Source: Anoplopoma fimbria | Lineage: Eukaryota; Chordata; Actinopteri; Perciformes; Anoplopomatidae | NCBI RefSeq assembly: GCF_027596085.1 | Contig: NC_072458.1 | Location: 3,614,139 to 3,678,138, forward strand | Length of the DNA stretch: 64,000 nt | Direction of reading: 5' to 3' | Part shown: piece by piece, positions 38,113 to 52,053 of the stretch | How positions within the stretch are numbered: the stretch's first letter is position 1 | Layout of the letters: every line of letters starts with the position of its first letter | The notes under the pieces: model-generated | Told to the model about the DNA's origin: nothing | Seen by the model: only the letters and a program-made list of their open reading frames with translations | The model's database searches: none | Position numbers and translations under genes: made by a program

Positions 38113-39879
38113 TTTCAGATGCTTAATCCTTTGTGTGGATCAGTGCAAGTGAAATACGTTTCTTTGTGCATCTTCACGGGTCTATCTGCAGGCAATCATG
38201 TGTCCCTGTATGACGGTTTGTATATACATATACTTTATATGATGTATGTTTAAGTATTATTGTGTGTGTGTTTGTGTGTGAGTAACACAGAGCGGTTCAA
38301 GGGCAGACAAACTCCTCTCTGTTCTAATGAGGTAGCTGTTCAGTCCTGTCTGCTTTGTCTCTCAGGCCCTCCTACTTGCAAACCACTAAAAGGTTTGAAT
38401 TAAAATTTTAAACAGAGCTGTGCCGTGCTGCCTGCATCTCAGGACATTTATATATAAAACACACTTCACTAACTGTGAGTCATACAGTTTCTGTGCTGTC
38501 TGTCAAGTCGGAAACCCTAGCTGTGTCCTTAAAAGCTGGAGAAAACACAAGCTCAAATATGACTAAACGTTCAACAATAGGTTTCCTCTCAGTTTTGGAA
38601 TTGTTTTTTAACATAAGCTTATTATAAAGCATTATTTGGACATACAGCATGTAATTCTTTAGTGTTTTGTAGTTCCACAGCATCAATTTTCTGGCTGTTA
38701 TCAGTGGAGAATCTTTCCTGTATTGTGACTTAAACACACTCTAGTGCAACATATTGACTATTCATGGACCATACTGTCAAGCAACATGTTTGTAATATAG
38801 ACCTAAAGATGTTATTTTTAATACTACACAAGATAAGCAGCTGTGGTGTTGCAAATATTGTAAAACATTCTCTGAGTCAAAAAAAGCTTCACTCTGGTAA
38901 ATGTGTTATTTTTTCAATGACAGATTTTATGTATACTGTACACATTCTGTACACTTTATTACCTGATTTAAAGGACAGCAATATAAATAAATGGCCTGCT
39001 GTATAACAACGTAATGGTACCAGTAAGAAACCATGGAAAACTTTAATGGTTTCCATTTCACAACATCCATTTCAATATTACATGTAAAAACTGCTCAGTC
39101 ATTTTGAATATGCACATCATGATGCCAATTTAAATGTAAATGTGAGGCTGCAGCTACAAAACAAAGATAAATCTTTTGACAAATGTCACACTATAAACAT
39201 ATCATAATGCAGCAGAAAGCATGTTATGACTATTCATGAAAGCACTTTCCTAGCCATGTCGTTCTACTCTCCCAAACAAGTACATCCCTGTATCTCTGCC
39301 AGCATAATTAGAATACGGGACTTCCTTGTGCCAAACGCCTCGCCACGTCTTCACCAATTATAGCAATTTCTGCTTTGTGTGCCCAAGGGTTTCTGAGGCC
39401 CTTTGAAAAGGAAAACCCCTTTTGTTAAGGAGAGGGTAAAGGAGGGAGAGCAAAAGATTTGACATGGAGTGAGAGTAACATGTCAAGCCTACAACAGCCG
39501 GCATGCACATTTCTGCTCATGCATCTGTGCATGTATGGGCATGTTAATTTATCCATCTGAACAATTGTTTGCCTGTTGGAGTCGGAGTCTGAGTGGCACA
39601 GCTGTTCAAAGAGGACACCAACTGGCAGTGGGATTTTTGATTTGAGAGGAGAGAAGCTGTTTGCATACTGTTCAGCGTCTCTGAAAAGAAAGTTGAGTCT
39701 TGAAAATTGCGTCAAATTTACCCACTGGCCACAATTTAGTTGAAAAAGGCAAAGGTAGAATGGAGAGAATACACACCAGCCTAAGTGTGGCATTCTGATC
39801 TTTTTCTTGAACAGATGCTTTGGTTTGGATGTTCACATCATTTTTTTGAATGTGGCCAATACCAGATTCAAGTGTCAAA

Positions 39880-40365
39880 ATGTCAAAACATGGAGGCCAC
39901 TAAAGTCAATGTTTAAACCTTTATTTCTTGTTGATTTAGATTAAAATAGTGAATAAAGCAGGTTATGCGTTAGGGCGTGGCTACCTTGTGATTGTCATGT
40001 CGTTACCAATGTGTTGTCAATTGTGGAAGTTGTCTGTGTTTCTGTCTTACAAGTTTAACCCTTCAACAATATGTTTTCATGTCATGGAAGCTAATTATAA
40101 CTGTTTTGGTTGCCTAAGAATGTCTTGTTCAGCTTTCGGTGGACCTTAGCTAGCAACCTCTCGTGTCACTTCTGGTTGCAAAAAAAACAAGATTTCCAAA
40201 AACCAACATGGCAATGGTCAAAATTCCAAACTCAAGGATGCAAAATGGTAGTACACAAACCAGTGCTGACTACTTTTTATACACAGTCTATGGTTCACTC
40301 TGAAAAACAGATCTGAGCCACATATCCGATTTTGGACTGCAATGTGAACGTAGCCTTAAGCTTTA
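39880..40365. repeat. probable old fish interspersed repeat
   Basis: Contains TTTTTATACACAGTCTATGG, a signature I associate with a fish repeat family, in a block also holding GTCACTTCTGGTTGC and CCAACATGGCAATGG. The family, orientation and edges are not determined. Confidence 0.3.
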
Positions 40366-43300
40366 GAGACTAAGCTGATGTTGCCTGAAGCTCGAAAGAC
40401 ATTATCATTTATCAGCACTTCTTTTAGCCATAGACTAAAAAGAAAGGTATTGAATGACTGCACCGATAGGGAATGAAAATATAGCATTGAGCTCAGTATG
40501 AACCTCAAGGAGGCTTAACGCTTCCGCATTCTGATGCCCCGATAAAGCGAAAGAGGATCGTGTGGGAGGAAAGAGAGATAGGAGAGAGTGACAAAGAGGA
40601 AAAGGAATTTAATCAAGTAAAGAGGTGGAGAGAGTGTTTAAGACTTTCTGCCTGGATCTGGTGTTTGTGTTGCACCAAACACTTTGATCAGTTTTAAGAT
40701 GGATGCAATTTGATAAAATAAACAGTTCAGGCAGTGTAGTTAGTATAATTAGGTAAATATAGCCATCAGCAGCACAGATGAGAACTTGTTTTTCCTGCAC
40801 TGTGCTACATTTTTTGCAGTAAAAAAAAACAATTTGGAATTGCTTTCAACTATAGAACATTTTCTTTTCTTTTGTTAAACCAGTATTTCTCTAAAGCTTT
40901 AATAGCATGATGGTTATCCTCCTGTGTGGTTTGCTAGTGTGTCAGTGTGTGTTTATGAATAGTTGTGTGTGTGTAGGATTTGTATTATCCTATAGGCAAA
41001 TCTACTGTGGAAATCAGGTTATTGCATTACTGTATATGTGTACTGTACAGCAGGGAGGGGGCTAAGACGGAGAATGGAAAGCACTCTAATGATCTCAAGA
41101 GTCTTTCTCTCTTTCCATTTCCTCTCTCTCACCCACTAAGTCTGTCCTCATCTCATATCTCTCTCAGCTTTTTCTCTCTCTGAACAGCAGTTGTTGCTTC
41201 AGATATTAGTGAGCCGTGTCAGACAGTTAAACCGCCCTTTATTGATCGTCTAACTTTCACTCTTTCCAAGGAGCTGTTATGGTTTTAATGGCTTGTAATG
41301 GAGTCGGGTCCTCTTTGATGTCCGATTGCGTGGAAAGTCCGTCCTTGTTTTTTTATATGTTGTTTCAAAGGATTCTCCTAATCCTGGCCTCAGAAAGGCC
41401 CGTATCTGACACATTTTTTGTGGTCGATGAGGTACCAATCCCTGTGACTCTAAAATGTCCCTATATTGAGTTAAAATCAGAGGAGACAAAGGTGAGCTGG
41501 GAGAAGTGGTCTTTCTGGGTTTATAAAAGCAAATTAGAAGTAAATTAGATGAAGCTTATTACAGACATTGAAATACTCAAAATCTTCTTAAAAGAAGTAG
41601 GTAACGATGCAACATCAGCTCACAGCTTATTGTTTAACTGCACCTCACAACTCTTTCTTAAGCCAATTTATTAACTGGCTTCAGCAAAAACCTCTTTGTA
41701 TAGAACTATTATTCTACTGGTTTATTATATTATTGTATATTATTTATAGTATATATATAAATATACCATCTATAAATAATTTACTAGTATACTAGTATTA
41801 CTATATAAATCCAATAGATCATTTTATTTCTTTAAGACTTATTTTAATAAAACATAGCAAACAATCTCTTTAGTCAAACTGTTCAAAAAAAGTTGACATT
41901 ACTTCCATTTAAAACAAAAGTCAACTACAAAACCACTGGCTCTAAGTTACACTTTTGTGACATAGGTTTTATTTATGTTTCTCTTCTTTACATTCAAGCA
42001 CACTTTTCCTTCAGGTATCTGGTGTATAAAGAGTCCTAAGAGTCTAAAGAGATGATCAGAGTCGCGCTCCTTCATTTGGCCAGTGATGTGAAATTTGATG
42101 CATCCCTTACATCGAGCAGCTGATATGTGCAGGGGAACTCTTCCAATCACTCATAGCCCCCTACCTTCTGTTTTACCTAATCTTTTGCTCCTGTGTTTCT
42201 TTTTTTCTCTATATTATGCCTCCAACTCAGTTATTTCTTCCCACTTCTTTACACCTTTTCTCTTATAGGATGTTCTTGTTAAAAGCTTTATTTTCATCTT
42301 GAAACTAAAAGTTGTGTACGCCTAGCTATCTCTTCAAAGTGCTATGGACTTTATGACCTAAATAAGGAATATCAAAGCCTGGAAACCCCAAAAGAAAACA
42401 GAGAGAAATGGGAAAAGAACCAGGATTTTGGGGGCACAAAAAACGGGTGTGTACGGTAAAGTCCCTGTGCGAAACATCAAAAACAACCTCCAACTATTAA
42501 TGTGTATAGTTTGTTTATTGTTGGCTGGCAGGTCCTGCACCATCATTAGCGCCGTGAGTATGATTTTTTTTTATGACACTTACTTTCTTTTTTCTTTTCC
42601 TCCTTCAGAAAAACTACTTTGGGAGTGATAGTACTTGAATGCAGGGGTGGAATTCAGCATGTATTCATCTTGTATTCTTTTGAATGTGTCTCATTGACAT
42701 TGGTGTCAAAGAGATGTGTCAGTGGTAAAAAGAAAGAACGAGAAACAGTTTAAATTTGTTGTTCCTACTTCCTTGTGAAGAACGGAAAAATAAAGATGTT
42801 CTGTCAGAGCTCTTGTTCTTATGAGTGCCTATGAACTAGCATGTTTATTCAATATGTGACACCAACAGTTGCAACCCGTTAACGGCTTGCATTCAACAAA
42901 TGTCGCTAATTAGCTAATTACTATGTTTCCTGTCAAATGGCGCGCATTTGGCACCGCGAATAGGTACGACAGTGTGTGTGAGCTCAGATTTACAGTACAT
43001 GCTGCTGCCTTCTGCAGCATTCACAACCAAAAAAAGTCTGATTAATGCACAGCATAGCGTATAATTAATATTTTCTTCTGTCTCTTTCTGCCTCATTTTG
43101 CCTTCAGTGATAAAAGAGCGAGAAATTGTAATAGACTCAATGAGAAATGATTGGCTTTAAGAGAAAGTCTTCATATTTTTACATCTGTGCAGCAGGCTCA
43201 TTTGTCTTTAGCTTTGCTTCAAATGTCAACATTCGCCTTGTTTAACTTCATTAGCAGAAATCTGGGATGCAATTAACAACCTATAAAAAGGATGTTGAGA

Positions 43301-43486
43301 TTAAGCATCTCAATCCAGTTTGTGAAACAACATTAATCCAGGGTTGGACAGGTTTAGATATAGTCAGGGACACCGCTTCCTGTTTCCCTTGGGTCCTGCT
43401 TTAAGACAGTATGAAAATCTGACCTAATTGCCTCTCTTAAGCATCCTGTATTGTTTCCCTACAATCCTGTCCTAAATTCCCCTTGC

Positions 43487-43563
43487 AGAGAGAGAGACAG
43501 AGAGAGCGAAAGAGAGAGAGAGAGAGAGAAATAGAAATAGAGATACACATTTATATATATATT

Positions 43564-43602
<39 letters not shown>
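43487..43602. repeat. compound (GA)n / AT tract
   Basis: Interrupted (AG)n to about 43531, a short AT-rich stretch TTTATATATATATTTAG near 43551-43566, then a pure (GA)n of about 35 bp. It is a polypurine tract on the plus strand. Confidence 0.95.
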
Positions 43603-43605
<3 letters not shown>

Positions 43606-46600
43606 CATAAGTACACATACAACCAAACATGAATATTATGGTTTGGGGGAGTCATTTAACCTTGAGAGAACCATTTATATAACTTTTAGTTGCCCCCAGA
43701 GGAAAGAAATAGCACACAGCACAAACAGGTGAGCCCTAACTTTACTCATAATGGTGATAAATGGTGATCTGTTGTGATGCCCACACTGCCCTTACACTCT
43801 CAGATTTAAGCTTTAACTTTGAAAGTCATGAAATATTGATAGGGTACACAGGAGGATTTGACGTAAGTGAGGCAGAATACTGCAGTGCTAGGCTTCACAT
43901 GTTTTATTGAAGCATCCAGTGTAGCACTCAGGGAGAGTGAGAGAAAGAAAATTGGAAAAAAAGAAGACTCTGAAGAGTTGGTGGAAGCTTAAATAAAAAA
44001 GAGAATGCTGCACGCCAAGGAGGCGGGGATGCAACTTTGCTGTCCCTAAATGGTCTGGTTTAATGAAGCACTGACGATCGATACAGCAAGTGCCAAAGAT
44101 AAATGGGCTTCATATACAGGTAAATATGAGCTCTATGTCCAGGTCTTGACAACAATACCCTTAGAGGGCACATCCACATTTCCCTCCCTCTATATATTGA
44201 CTTCATTATTCAGTGTTTCTAAAAGATAAATGATTCAGAGGTTTTGCAAACTCCTATTTGAGGCACAGGACACCTCCAAATATATAAACTCTGACACCAA
44301 AAAAAACTGTGAGTCCACTTCTACAAATTATCAATTTTGTAGAAACAACACTCGGTTGTGTTCTTTTTAACAAGAAGCAAAATGATCAGGAAGCATAATT
44401 TTTCATTACACACTCGACATGGCTGAAAATGAACAGCCATGTTTGGCCTAATTGTTGAGTGAGAGGGGGGTAGCGACTGGCAGGAAGGTTGGTATGGGCT
44501 ATTTCTTGGCACTCAATGAGACATTTACAGAAAAAAGACACCACTGCTGTGGGGAGGAAAAGGACCCTTCATAAGAAAAAAGGGAAGAGTAAGTGAAGCA
44601 TATTGACCGGGCACAGATATCTGTGCCAGCAAGTATTTAAAAAGCGCGCCAAATGCTTTATGGAATTATATAATATCATGTTGAGGAGAACACAAGATTA
44701 ATCAGAGACCAAGATGGCAGCCAAGAGGCTGGCTTCTACACTCATTGTCTTGCGGAAATAAAACCACAGCAATCAGTGGCATTTGTGAGTGATGGCAGCT
44801 CGCAAACACAGCTGCGTCTTGCCCCATTTCTTTGAATTTCATTTTTTTTGCTATTACAGTCTATGTCTGCCCCTGTGTGTCTTTTCCGCCATCATTCCCT
44901 CAATCCGCTCCTCACAATCTGTCCATTGGCCCTGGTAGCATTCTTATCCACCATTTTAATTTGCTTGGGCAGTCATTTTAGCACACATACATGCGATGAA
45001 TTACAAAATGTGACTGTAAGTACAGAGCAAAGCAGAGCTGCTCGGGGAAGAAGAGTTGACAAACGAGCCACTTCAACGGCATCACACAACATGAGTCAGA
45101 AACAGAAAGTGCCACAAACAGATCAATCCGTAGGTACACAGAGCTTTACAATGTGCTGCTGGCTAGAAGCTTAGCTCATGAAGTACCGTGCATGTTGCAT
45201 ACCCTGTGCTGTTTCAGACTGATACAGGCCTGATTAAACCTGGTAAATGTTGTCTGCCTCTGATCTGATGCAGCTGGTTTAAATATTTTAGTCATTTGAT
45301 ATTATCCTTCCTAACCTGAATTTTCTCTGATTTAACATTTTCGCACAAGGGTGATTCTTGATTACACGCTACAGAGCCGAGATATTGCTAGCGCTAGCAA
45401 AGCTAATCGGCAAGCATATGCACTGCCAGCTGACGACTATTATTCAGTGATCTTACAGGTACATTTGGCTGTGTGTATGGCTATATTGTTTTTTTGTTGT
45501 TTTTTTACAACGCACACAAGTGAATTTGTTGTCTTTTAACATGTTGGCATTGGGCTGCACCCTCTTCATTCGCTGGAAGTTTGCCCGCTGACAGTGTCAC
45601 ACTTTAGGAATTACAGACTGCTTAATGAATCAAGGATCGTAAGTTGTGAAAATTTATGATGGAAAAAAAATGTATCTATTGGAAGGAGGTTGGCTTTTTT
45701 GAAGATTCCTATTGGTGGAATACCACTACAAGATGACCTTGGCTTTTTACCCTAATTAGTGAGGTTCCAGGATGGATTCCTTTTAAGACATTATTCACTC
45801 TGCTGTACTGGCCTCTTCTGTTTTTAGTCTAAGTGAGTGCATAGAGCGTAATGAACAGGTACGCAATGGGAGTTTATTTTTGTTGAGCCTTTCAACGCTG
45901 ACTTCATTAGGCATCAGCACTGATTGAAAGCTATTTTTTATGGATGTATGATTAAGCTTTTTCCAGGAGTGGATGTTCTCTCAGCTATCTCTACTGTAGA
46001 TAGTATCAGCAGGCTCCCTGTTTTGATGTGGAAATGATGAGCTTGTTAAACCTGGCCCATAAAATCACCATGAAAAATTCTCTATTTCGCTGCACGCCAA
46101 CTCCCGTCTTGCAAACGGGGAGCCAGGGCTGAGTAATAAATATACTGGGTTGAAGATTTAAAAACAGATTCTCACTGATGTGGCACACTAAACGTTGCAG
46201 GGTGCAGGATCAAAACTTCCAATCATTTTTTCTCTCCTGTTTGGTTGTCTCTTCTCATGCCCTTCCTCTCAGTCTGTCTCTTAATTTCCTCCTTCAGACG
46301 AAAGCATTATTCTTCTCCGAACAATGTCTAACTTTAAGTCTAGCCCTTTTTTTTTTAACACTTAAACACTATAGCGCAGATTGACACACATACCCAATGA
46401 CACACACAAGGTATAATCAAACACACACATTTAATAGGAACTCATGAAAGTCAATGGGCTAAGAGATGAGGCAGAGAGGCTCAGGCCAAGAATCTAGCTG
46501 GCAGGTGCAAGGACCAGCTTGATAAGTACATGATAGCTAAACACACAGGTGCCAACTTACCACGCATTTATGCTCCATAAAACCACCAATACCTATCTGG

Positions 46601-48433
46601 TGTGTTGTTGACATCCACCGACTGGTCTTTCTGCAGCTCTCCAATGCACTTTATAGGTGCTTGGTGAGTCATACTCTGATGAGAATGTTGCTCAGGTTTG
46701 CAAGGACATCTTGCATTTCAGACAAAACAGTAACCTAATCCCACACCTGATATATCAAAACACACTTGCGCATATAGGCACAAGAAATGGCAAATAATTA
46801 GGTCTAATATGAGACTACAAATACTTAGCTATGTGATAAACCACGGTTTCAACATTAAATAAGTCTCAACATTGTGCAGGAAAGCTAACTGATGGGTAAA
46901 TATATTTTGAGTGCCCTTTCAAAAACACGCTTGTTGGCTTAAAAGAAAGAAGTTGAGTTTAATTGTGGAAACAGTTGCCCTTGCCTTTGAATAAAAGTGT
47001 CATCACCTTTAAACACAGGTAAATTCTAGGTGTTTTCTAAGCCATTAACTTTAAATGTTTCCCCTCAATCACTTGCTGTCTGGTATTCAGACAGCATTAG
47101 AATGTGTATTTAGGATTGGTCTGTCTGTGTACTAATAGTCAAATGAGCCTTGTTAGTAAAGTACTCTGGGGAAGACATCGTACCAGGCAGTGTGTTCTGT
47201 AAAGCAGAAGATTGCTAGTGCACTTCTCACAGGTAATCACTGACGAACAAGCCAATAAATAGAGAGAAGAGCCTACACACATACGAACACACACATTTGC
47301 ACACAGCCCACACAGACAAATACCTGAGAGCACTTAAGGTTCAACTGTGGCTTGAACCCCTGTTTCTAGACTGAGATCATTACCACTGAATGGAAGTGAA
47401 CACAGAAACCAAAAAATGACTCCTCCTTTCATTCCCTCATCCTGCCGATCTTTTCACTTTTGAGTGACCCTGACAAGACGAGCGAGCAGAAAGGAACATG
47501 AAAAGCAGCAGATTCAGAGTAATTGCAAGCGGAAGAAATATGCCACGTAATGTGACATTGAGTTCAAAAAGCCTCTTGAATTTCGCTATCTCTTTCAAGC
47601 ACAAGCTTCACTCATTTCTTATCTGTGCCCGATAACCTTTGTAGGGTTTTCGCAGCAAATGAAATGTATTTGTTCAAAGGAGGCATTTCCCCTCTTTGGT
47701 ACTGCAGTACAGTAAACAGTCTGAGTCAAAGAAAGCAATAAATCAGGGGGTCAAAAGTTTACAGTGTTTGCCTACAGTGAGCAATCATAAAGCTCTACTA
47801 ATTTAATGGCAGCAAAATGGCGGCCATTTAGCAAGCGAGAGTATAATTGAGTGGTAAAATCTATTATATGAATGTCTAGCAGGTAATTAACATCTAACTA
47901 GTAAATCTTAAATTAGCTCAACACCCAGAAAACGTATTTTCTGCTATATTATGCAAAACTGCATTTTGCTATGAGGTGAAGCCTTTATAATTTGATAATG
48001 TGTTTTCCTTCATATGCAAGTCCAACTGCATATTGGAAGTTGAACTTGATTTTTCAACACAGACTTGTAATGCTACAATGGGTTTAAGCCATTTTGACTC
48101 TGTTTCTGATCGTAAAATGAGGGAGGATTGTACGGATTATACAACGCCAATTAGACATTCACCCTAGCAAGGTTAATGACGGATTAAGCCATGAGTTGGG
48201 ACTCCTTTGAAATCCCAGGAACTATTATGCACACTGGAATTTAAAGGGGAAAGATTTTTTGGAAACTCAATTAAGTAGCAAATTCAGGTTTTCTGATAGT
48301 AATGCAGAAACCAGAAGGATGCTGCTGTTTGGCACAACAGCATCCAGGGTTCACAAACACTTTACATATAGGCAATATACCGCATGCACGCATACACACC
48401 AATGCATGAGAACATGTACAGAACAAACCCTAC

Positions 48434-48571
48434 CTGCACCAGATTCCAGCCCTCCAGGGACTCTGCGATGATGGAGGTCACAGAGGGGCAGACACCACCG
48501 AAGATCATCAGGTGTTTGGGACCGTAGCATATGGCATCAAAGAAAGCCCTCAGCCCCTTGGCGTTGTCACA
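48434..48571 (-). CDS. gabbr2: gabbr2 exon 2 (GABA-B receptor subunit 2, ectodomain)
   Basis: This internal exon encodes 46 residues of the GABA-B receptor subunit 2, the class C GPCR subunit that partners GABBR1 and couples to G proteins at neuronal membranes. It reads [20 protein letters not shown], continues through the hallmark [14 protein letters not shown] and ends GWNLVQ. It aligns without gaps to human residues 108-153 (human numbering from memory). The exon lies in lobe 1 of the Venus-flytrap domain. The first Cys and the Cys of GVCPS match the human C108-C135 disulfide pair. On the minus strand the acceptor is a pyrimidine-rich tract ending TGTCTGCAG, and the donor is CAG|GTAGGG. 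Both borders are phase 0. Compared with human there is Y118F (AFF), K122C (AIC), N126K and V130I. GABBR1 is excluded because its sequence here is quite different. Identification is very secure; teleost paralogue assignment is not tested. Confidence 0.96.
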
Positions 48572-50469
48572 CTGCAGACACAGTGAAGTGGTGAAGGGGA
48601 GAGTGGGGATCCAGGGGGGAAAGAGGTAGACAGAAAAGACACAAGGAAAAGAGAGAAGACACATTTTAATTAGTTTTCATTGGAAAAACCAGGAAAAAGT
48701 AAATTACAAAAAAGATCGCAAATGTTAATTGTACTATGCAAATTGTATCTTAATCCCAAACGTAAACATACCAACAAATATAGATTAAAGATATTTTTTA
48801 GATGTTTTCTGTTGTTTTTTGTTGATAGAATAGGTAAGGTAGTTTGAGAAATTAATCAAAGAACTAAGGCGATACTCGATGCCCTAATCTGTGAGTCAAT
48901 GAATCAATAATAACTGTAAAAAAGAAAAACAGTTCACTGCTCACAAGGTCATTATACTCCGACATACTGTGATGGATGAACAACAAAAACAGTGGACTCA
49001 CTAGTGTCAGTTTATTGTAATGTATCATGTTTATGAAAAACGATGTAACATTCATACAACTTATATCTTTTTGAACTTATTATCCTCTCTAAGTGCTGTG
49101 GCATATACTAACAAACAGTAATTGCAGCCTTGTGTGTGTATGTTTTGAGACCATCATGTAAAACGATGTATCTCACAGGCTGCGAGAGCAGGCCCCCGCT
49201 CTGATCCAGTGCTGCAGAACGCAGCCATTTCACGTCACTATAGCAACCGGAGGAAAGGAGAGTGCAAAAGGGAGAGAGTGCGAAATGAAAGAAGAAGAGA
49301 AGAATAAAAAAAAACAAGTGTAGGTTCCTATTGATTACTACATGAGCTGGCTAACAGGTTTTGCTGTGATTCCCTGATTTCCACAGTTTGTAACGATATT
49401 CCCATCAGCTGTAAACACTCCCCCCCCAGTCCTTTATTATGGCCACTCAATTCAGGATGTATTCCTGTGTGTGGCTGACAGATAGATGGACTGACTGACT
49501 GAATGGCAGGTGGTGTGTGTGTTTGCGCATTCTGACACACTCCATCTCATCTGAAGAGATATTTGACCTTGTTAGCCATCAGTGGGCAACTGAATGAGAT
49601 TTCCCACTGAACAACAGCACCACCAGCCCTCCGCGAATTGAAAAACTCTAAATCAAATGTGGAGGAATGAGACTCATAACCAGACATATTGTTGGTATTG
49701 TATGTTGGGATCAGTTGGTAACTTTATTAGGAGCATGACAGGTATCACTGCTGCTGTTCATCTTATGTTCTTCTCTTGTCTAGTCACATTTTTTGAGCGG
49801 AGGATGATTGTCTCGGAGCCCTAAATTGAGGTAGAGGACATAGACAACCTTGCAAGTCACACTTTGAGCCGCAACAGCGATCTTTCTGCATTTAACTCAA
49901 TCCTCCAAGATTTAATCATAGGATTTTAAGTCATCAGACGCTCTTTGTGTGAATGCCTTTCAATGTTTTAAGTAGGAGAGCTGGTAAAATCAAGGCTTTC
50001 CCCTGTGCATGTTCATTCATGCTGGTAGAGAACAATGTATGCTGTAATGTCAGTCAAAAGTAGACTAGATTGCTGATATGCCTCAGGTGAAATGAGAGGG
50101 CGAGAATGTGATTAGACACAGTGGGGATTCCTTATCCTGGCCACACGGCTGAATAAAACAGCAGGCTATTAAAGAAGACATGCCATTTGCATACTGTTAT
50201 CATTCATTTCTCTCCAGCTGGTCGTAACGAGGAGTGTTTGTAGGATTTTGACTCTCAATTGGTTACCATGCAACAGAAAAGAAATGTGTGCAACTAAACG
50301 TGTCAACGTAAGTACAATAGGGCTTGGTGATATTGCAGGTTCAAGCTGATTTATTACATAGAGTGTAATAAATCATGTAGTGTAGTAAAGAATGGTTATG
50401 TTCCTGACTCCCTCTGCAGCAAATCTAACTGTTTTATGGGTTTTGAAACCAGGGGGTGGGGTCAGATAC

Positions 50470-50740
50470 AGCAAAGAGCTACAACTAACCATTATTTTCT
50501 TTATAGATTAACCATAATTTCCTCAAGCCCAAGGCAAAATCTTTGTTTGTTTAGTCCAAATGGTTTGTTTGTTTAGTCCAAACCTTAAATACCCTCAGTT
50601 TGCTAGGAAATGAGAAAAAGAAAAGCAGAAAAACCCCAATATTAAGTAACTGGAACTAAACAATGTGTGGCATTTTTGATTGTAATAATGAGTTAATGAA
50701 TTAACAGTTTCATCAACTAATTGCTTCAGCTCTAATCATA
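50470..50740 (+). mobile_element. hAT-like fish interspersed repeat, complete short copy
   Basis: It opens AGAGCTACAACTAACCATTA and closes AATTGCTTCAGCTCTAAT, so the outer AGAGCT words are inverted. Internal blocks CTCAAGCCCAAGGCAAAATC, TTTGTTTAGTCCAAACC and GTGTGGCATTTTTGATTG follow the same order as the repeat at 4957-5765. A 19-bp internal word, TTTGTTTGTTTAGTCCAAA, is repeated at 50542-50560 and 50564-50582. It has no coding capacity. The superfamily is inferred from memory. Confidence 0.6.
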
Positions 50741-51992
50741 TATGTAATTTTCTCAGATGAGTATGGAATCGCTCATCTGAAGCGACGGTAAGTAATGGAA
50801 AACCACCAAAATGAGCTCCTCTAACTTTTTAATGGAGGAGGGAATTCAGAAGGGAAAAGTGAAAAAAGCAAAGCAGCTTCAAGTAAAGCTAAAAATAAAA
50901 GAAAAAAGCATCTCTATCTTTTTTCTCTCGTTCTATGTTCATCCCCCCTGCTTCATTCATCTTCTCCTTTCTTTTGCCGGGCACACATGCACAAAATCTG
51001 TTGTGACTGCTCACAGAGCCTTGACCGCTGTGTTGTCATGCCAACAGTGTGACTATCCACACTTTGTGCGCTAGTTGAAGGAGGAGGAGGCCGCGGCAGG
51101 GCCCGCGTAGCGATGGTTATATTTAGCCTCTCATTAGGTAGCACGACCACTCCGACATTAATCAATACTTATGCAGCTATGGAAACACTGTAAAGCTTGA
51201 TGCCAGATAGACAAAGCAAGACAGATGGGAGAGAGGCAACAGAATATAATGGGGGTAAAGAGGCATTGGGGTAGTGAAGATGATGGTGGGAGAAAAGGGG
51301 CAGAAACTAGCAGTTGAATAGAGAGAGAGAAAGACTGGAGTGAAGAGGTATTAGCCTGACATTAAGCGTGCACTAATAAAGCCAAGTCAACCAGCGTTAT
51401 AAACCTGCCCTCCATTATAACACCACAATGGAGTAATTCATGACTGTGAGATTGGTTCAGTGGCTCTCTGTGATGCTCAGTAGCTGCACAGTGGGCCCTG
51501 CAGATTTGCCTACGGTCCATCAATTATAGAAAAAAAAAATGTAATATCAAAATCTAAGGTCATCTTTTATCGATCACAGTTTGAATCCCAAAATCTTTCG
51601 GCACTTTATGAATAGAAGAAGTAACCGACTCTCTCAGTAATGATACATTTATGTATTTTTCAAGGATTCCCAAGTCAAGTCACTGAGAGGTTGGTGCAGG
51701 CTGCATCTTACATCCCAATATTCTCCAAGAAATATGCTCAAAACAAGGTATAAAAGGGAGACATAACTATTCTGAAAAATCCCAAAGAAGTTCTGAGTAA
51801 GAACTAGTACCATGAGTAAGGCATAACAGCACTTGACTGACAAGTTGAGCAGCAAGAAATACTACAGCATTTTATTTCCCTCTTCCCCAGTACGAAATCT
51901 AATTCCTGGCATTTGGAGGCCATTTGGAGCAGATCGATGGGGTTAACGCCCGTAGTAATCTGTTTGACTGCCTTGGGAGACGGCCAAGGAAG

Positions 51993-52053
51993 GTGTGTGT
52001 GTGTGTGTGTGTGTGCATGTGCGTGTGCGTGTGCGTGTGTGTGTGTGTGCGTG
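51993..52053. repeat. (GT)n / (GC-GT) imperfect array
   Basis: Alternating purine-pyrimidine throughout: GT units with interspersed GC and CA, which is a good Z-DNA-type tract. Confidence 0.95.

Noticed and set aside
45351..45475. Possible exon ending CAG|GTACAT on the plus strand
   Set aside because: No convincing upstream acceptor and no known protein similarity that I recognise.
47335..47400. tRNA-like sequence on the minus strand (TTCAGTGGTA then GGGGTTCAAGCC)
   Set aside because: Has A- and B-box-like words, but I could not pair an acceptor stem and there is no SINE core or tail. Probably chance or a very degraded SINE head.
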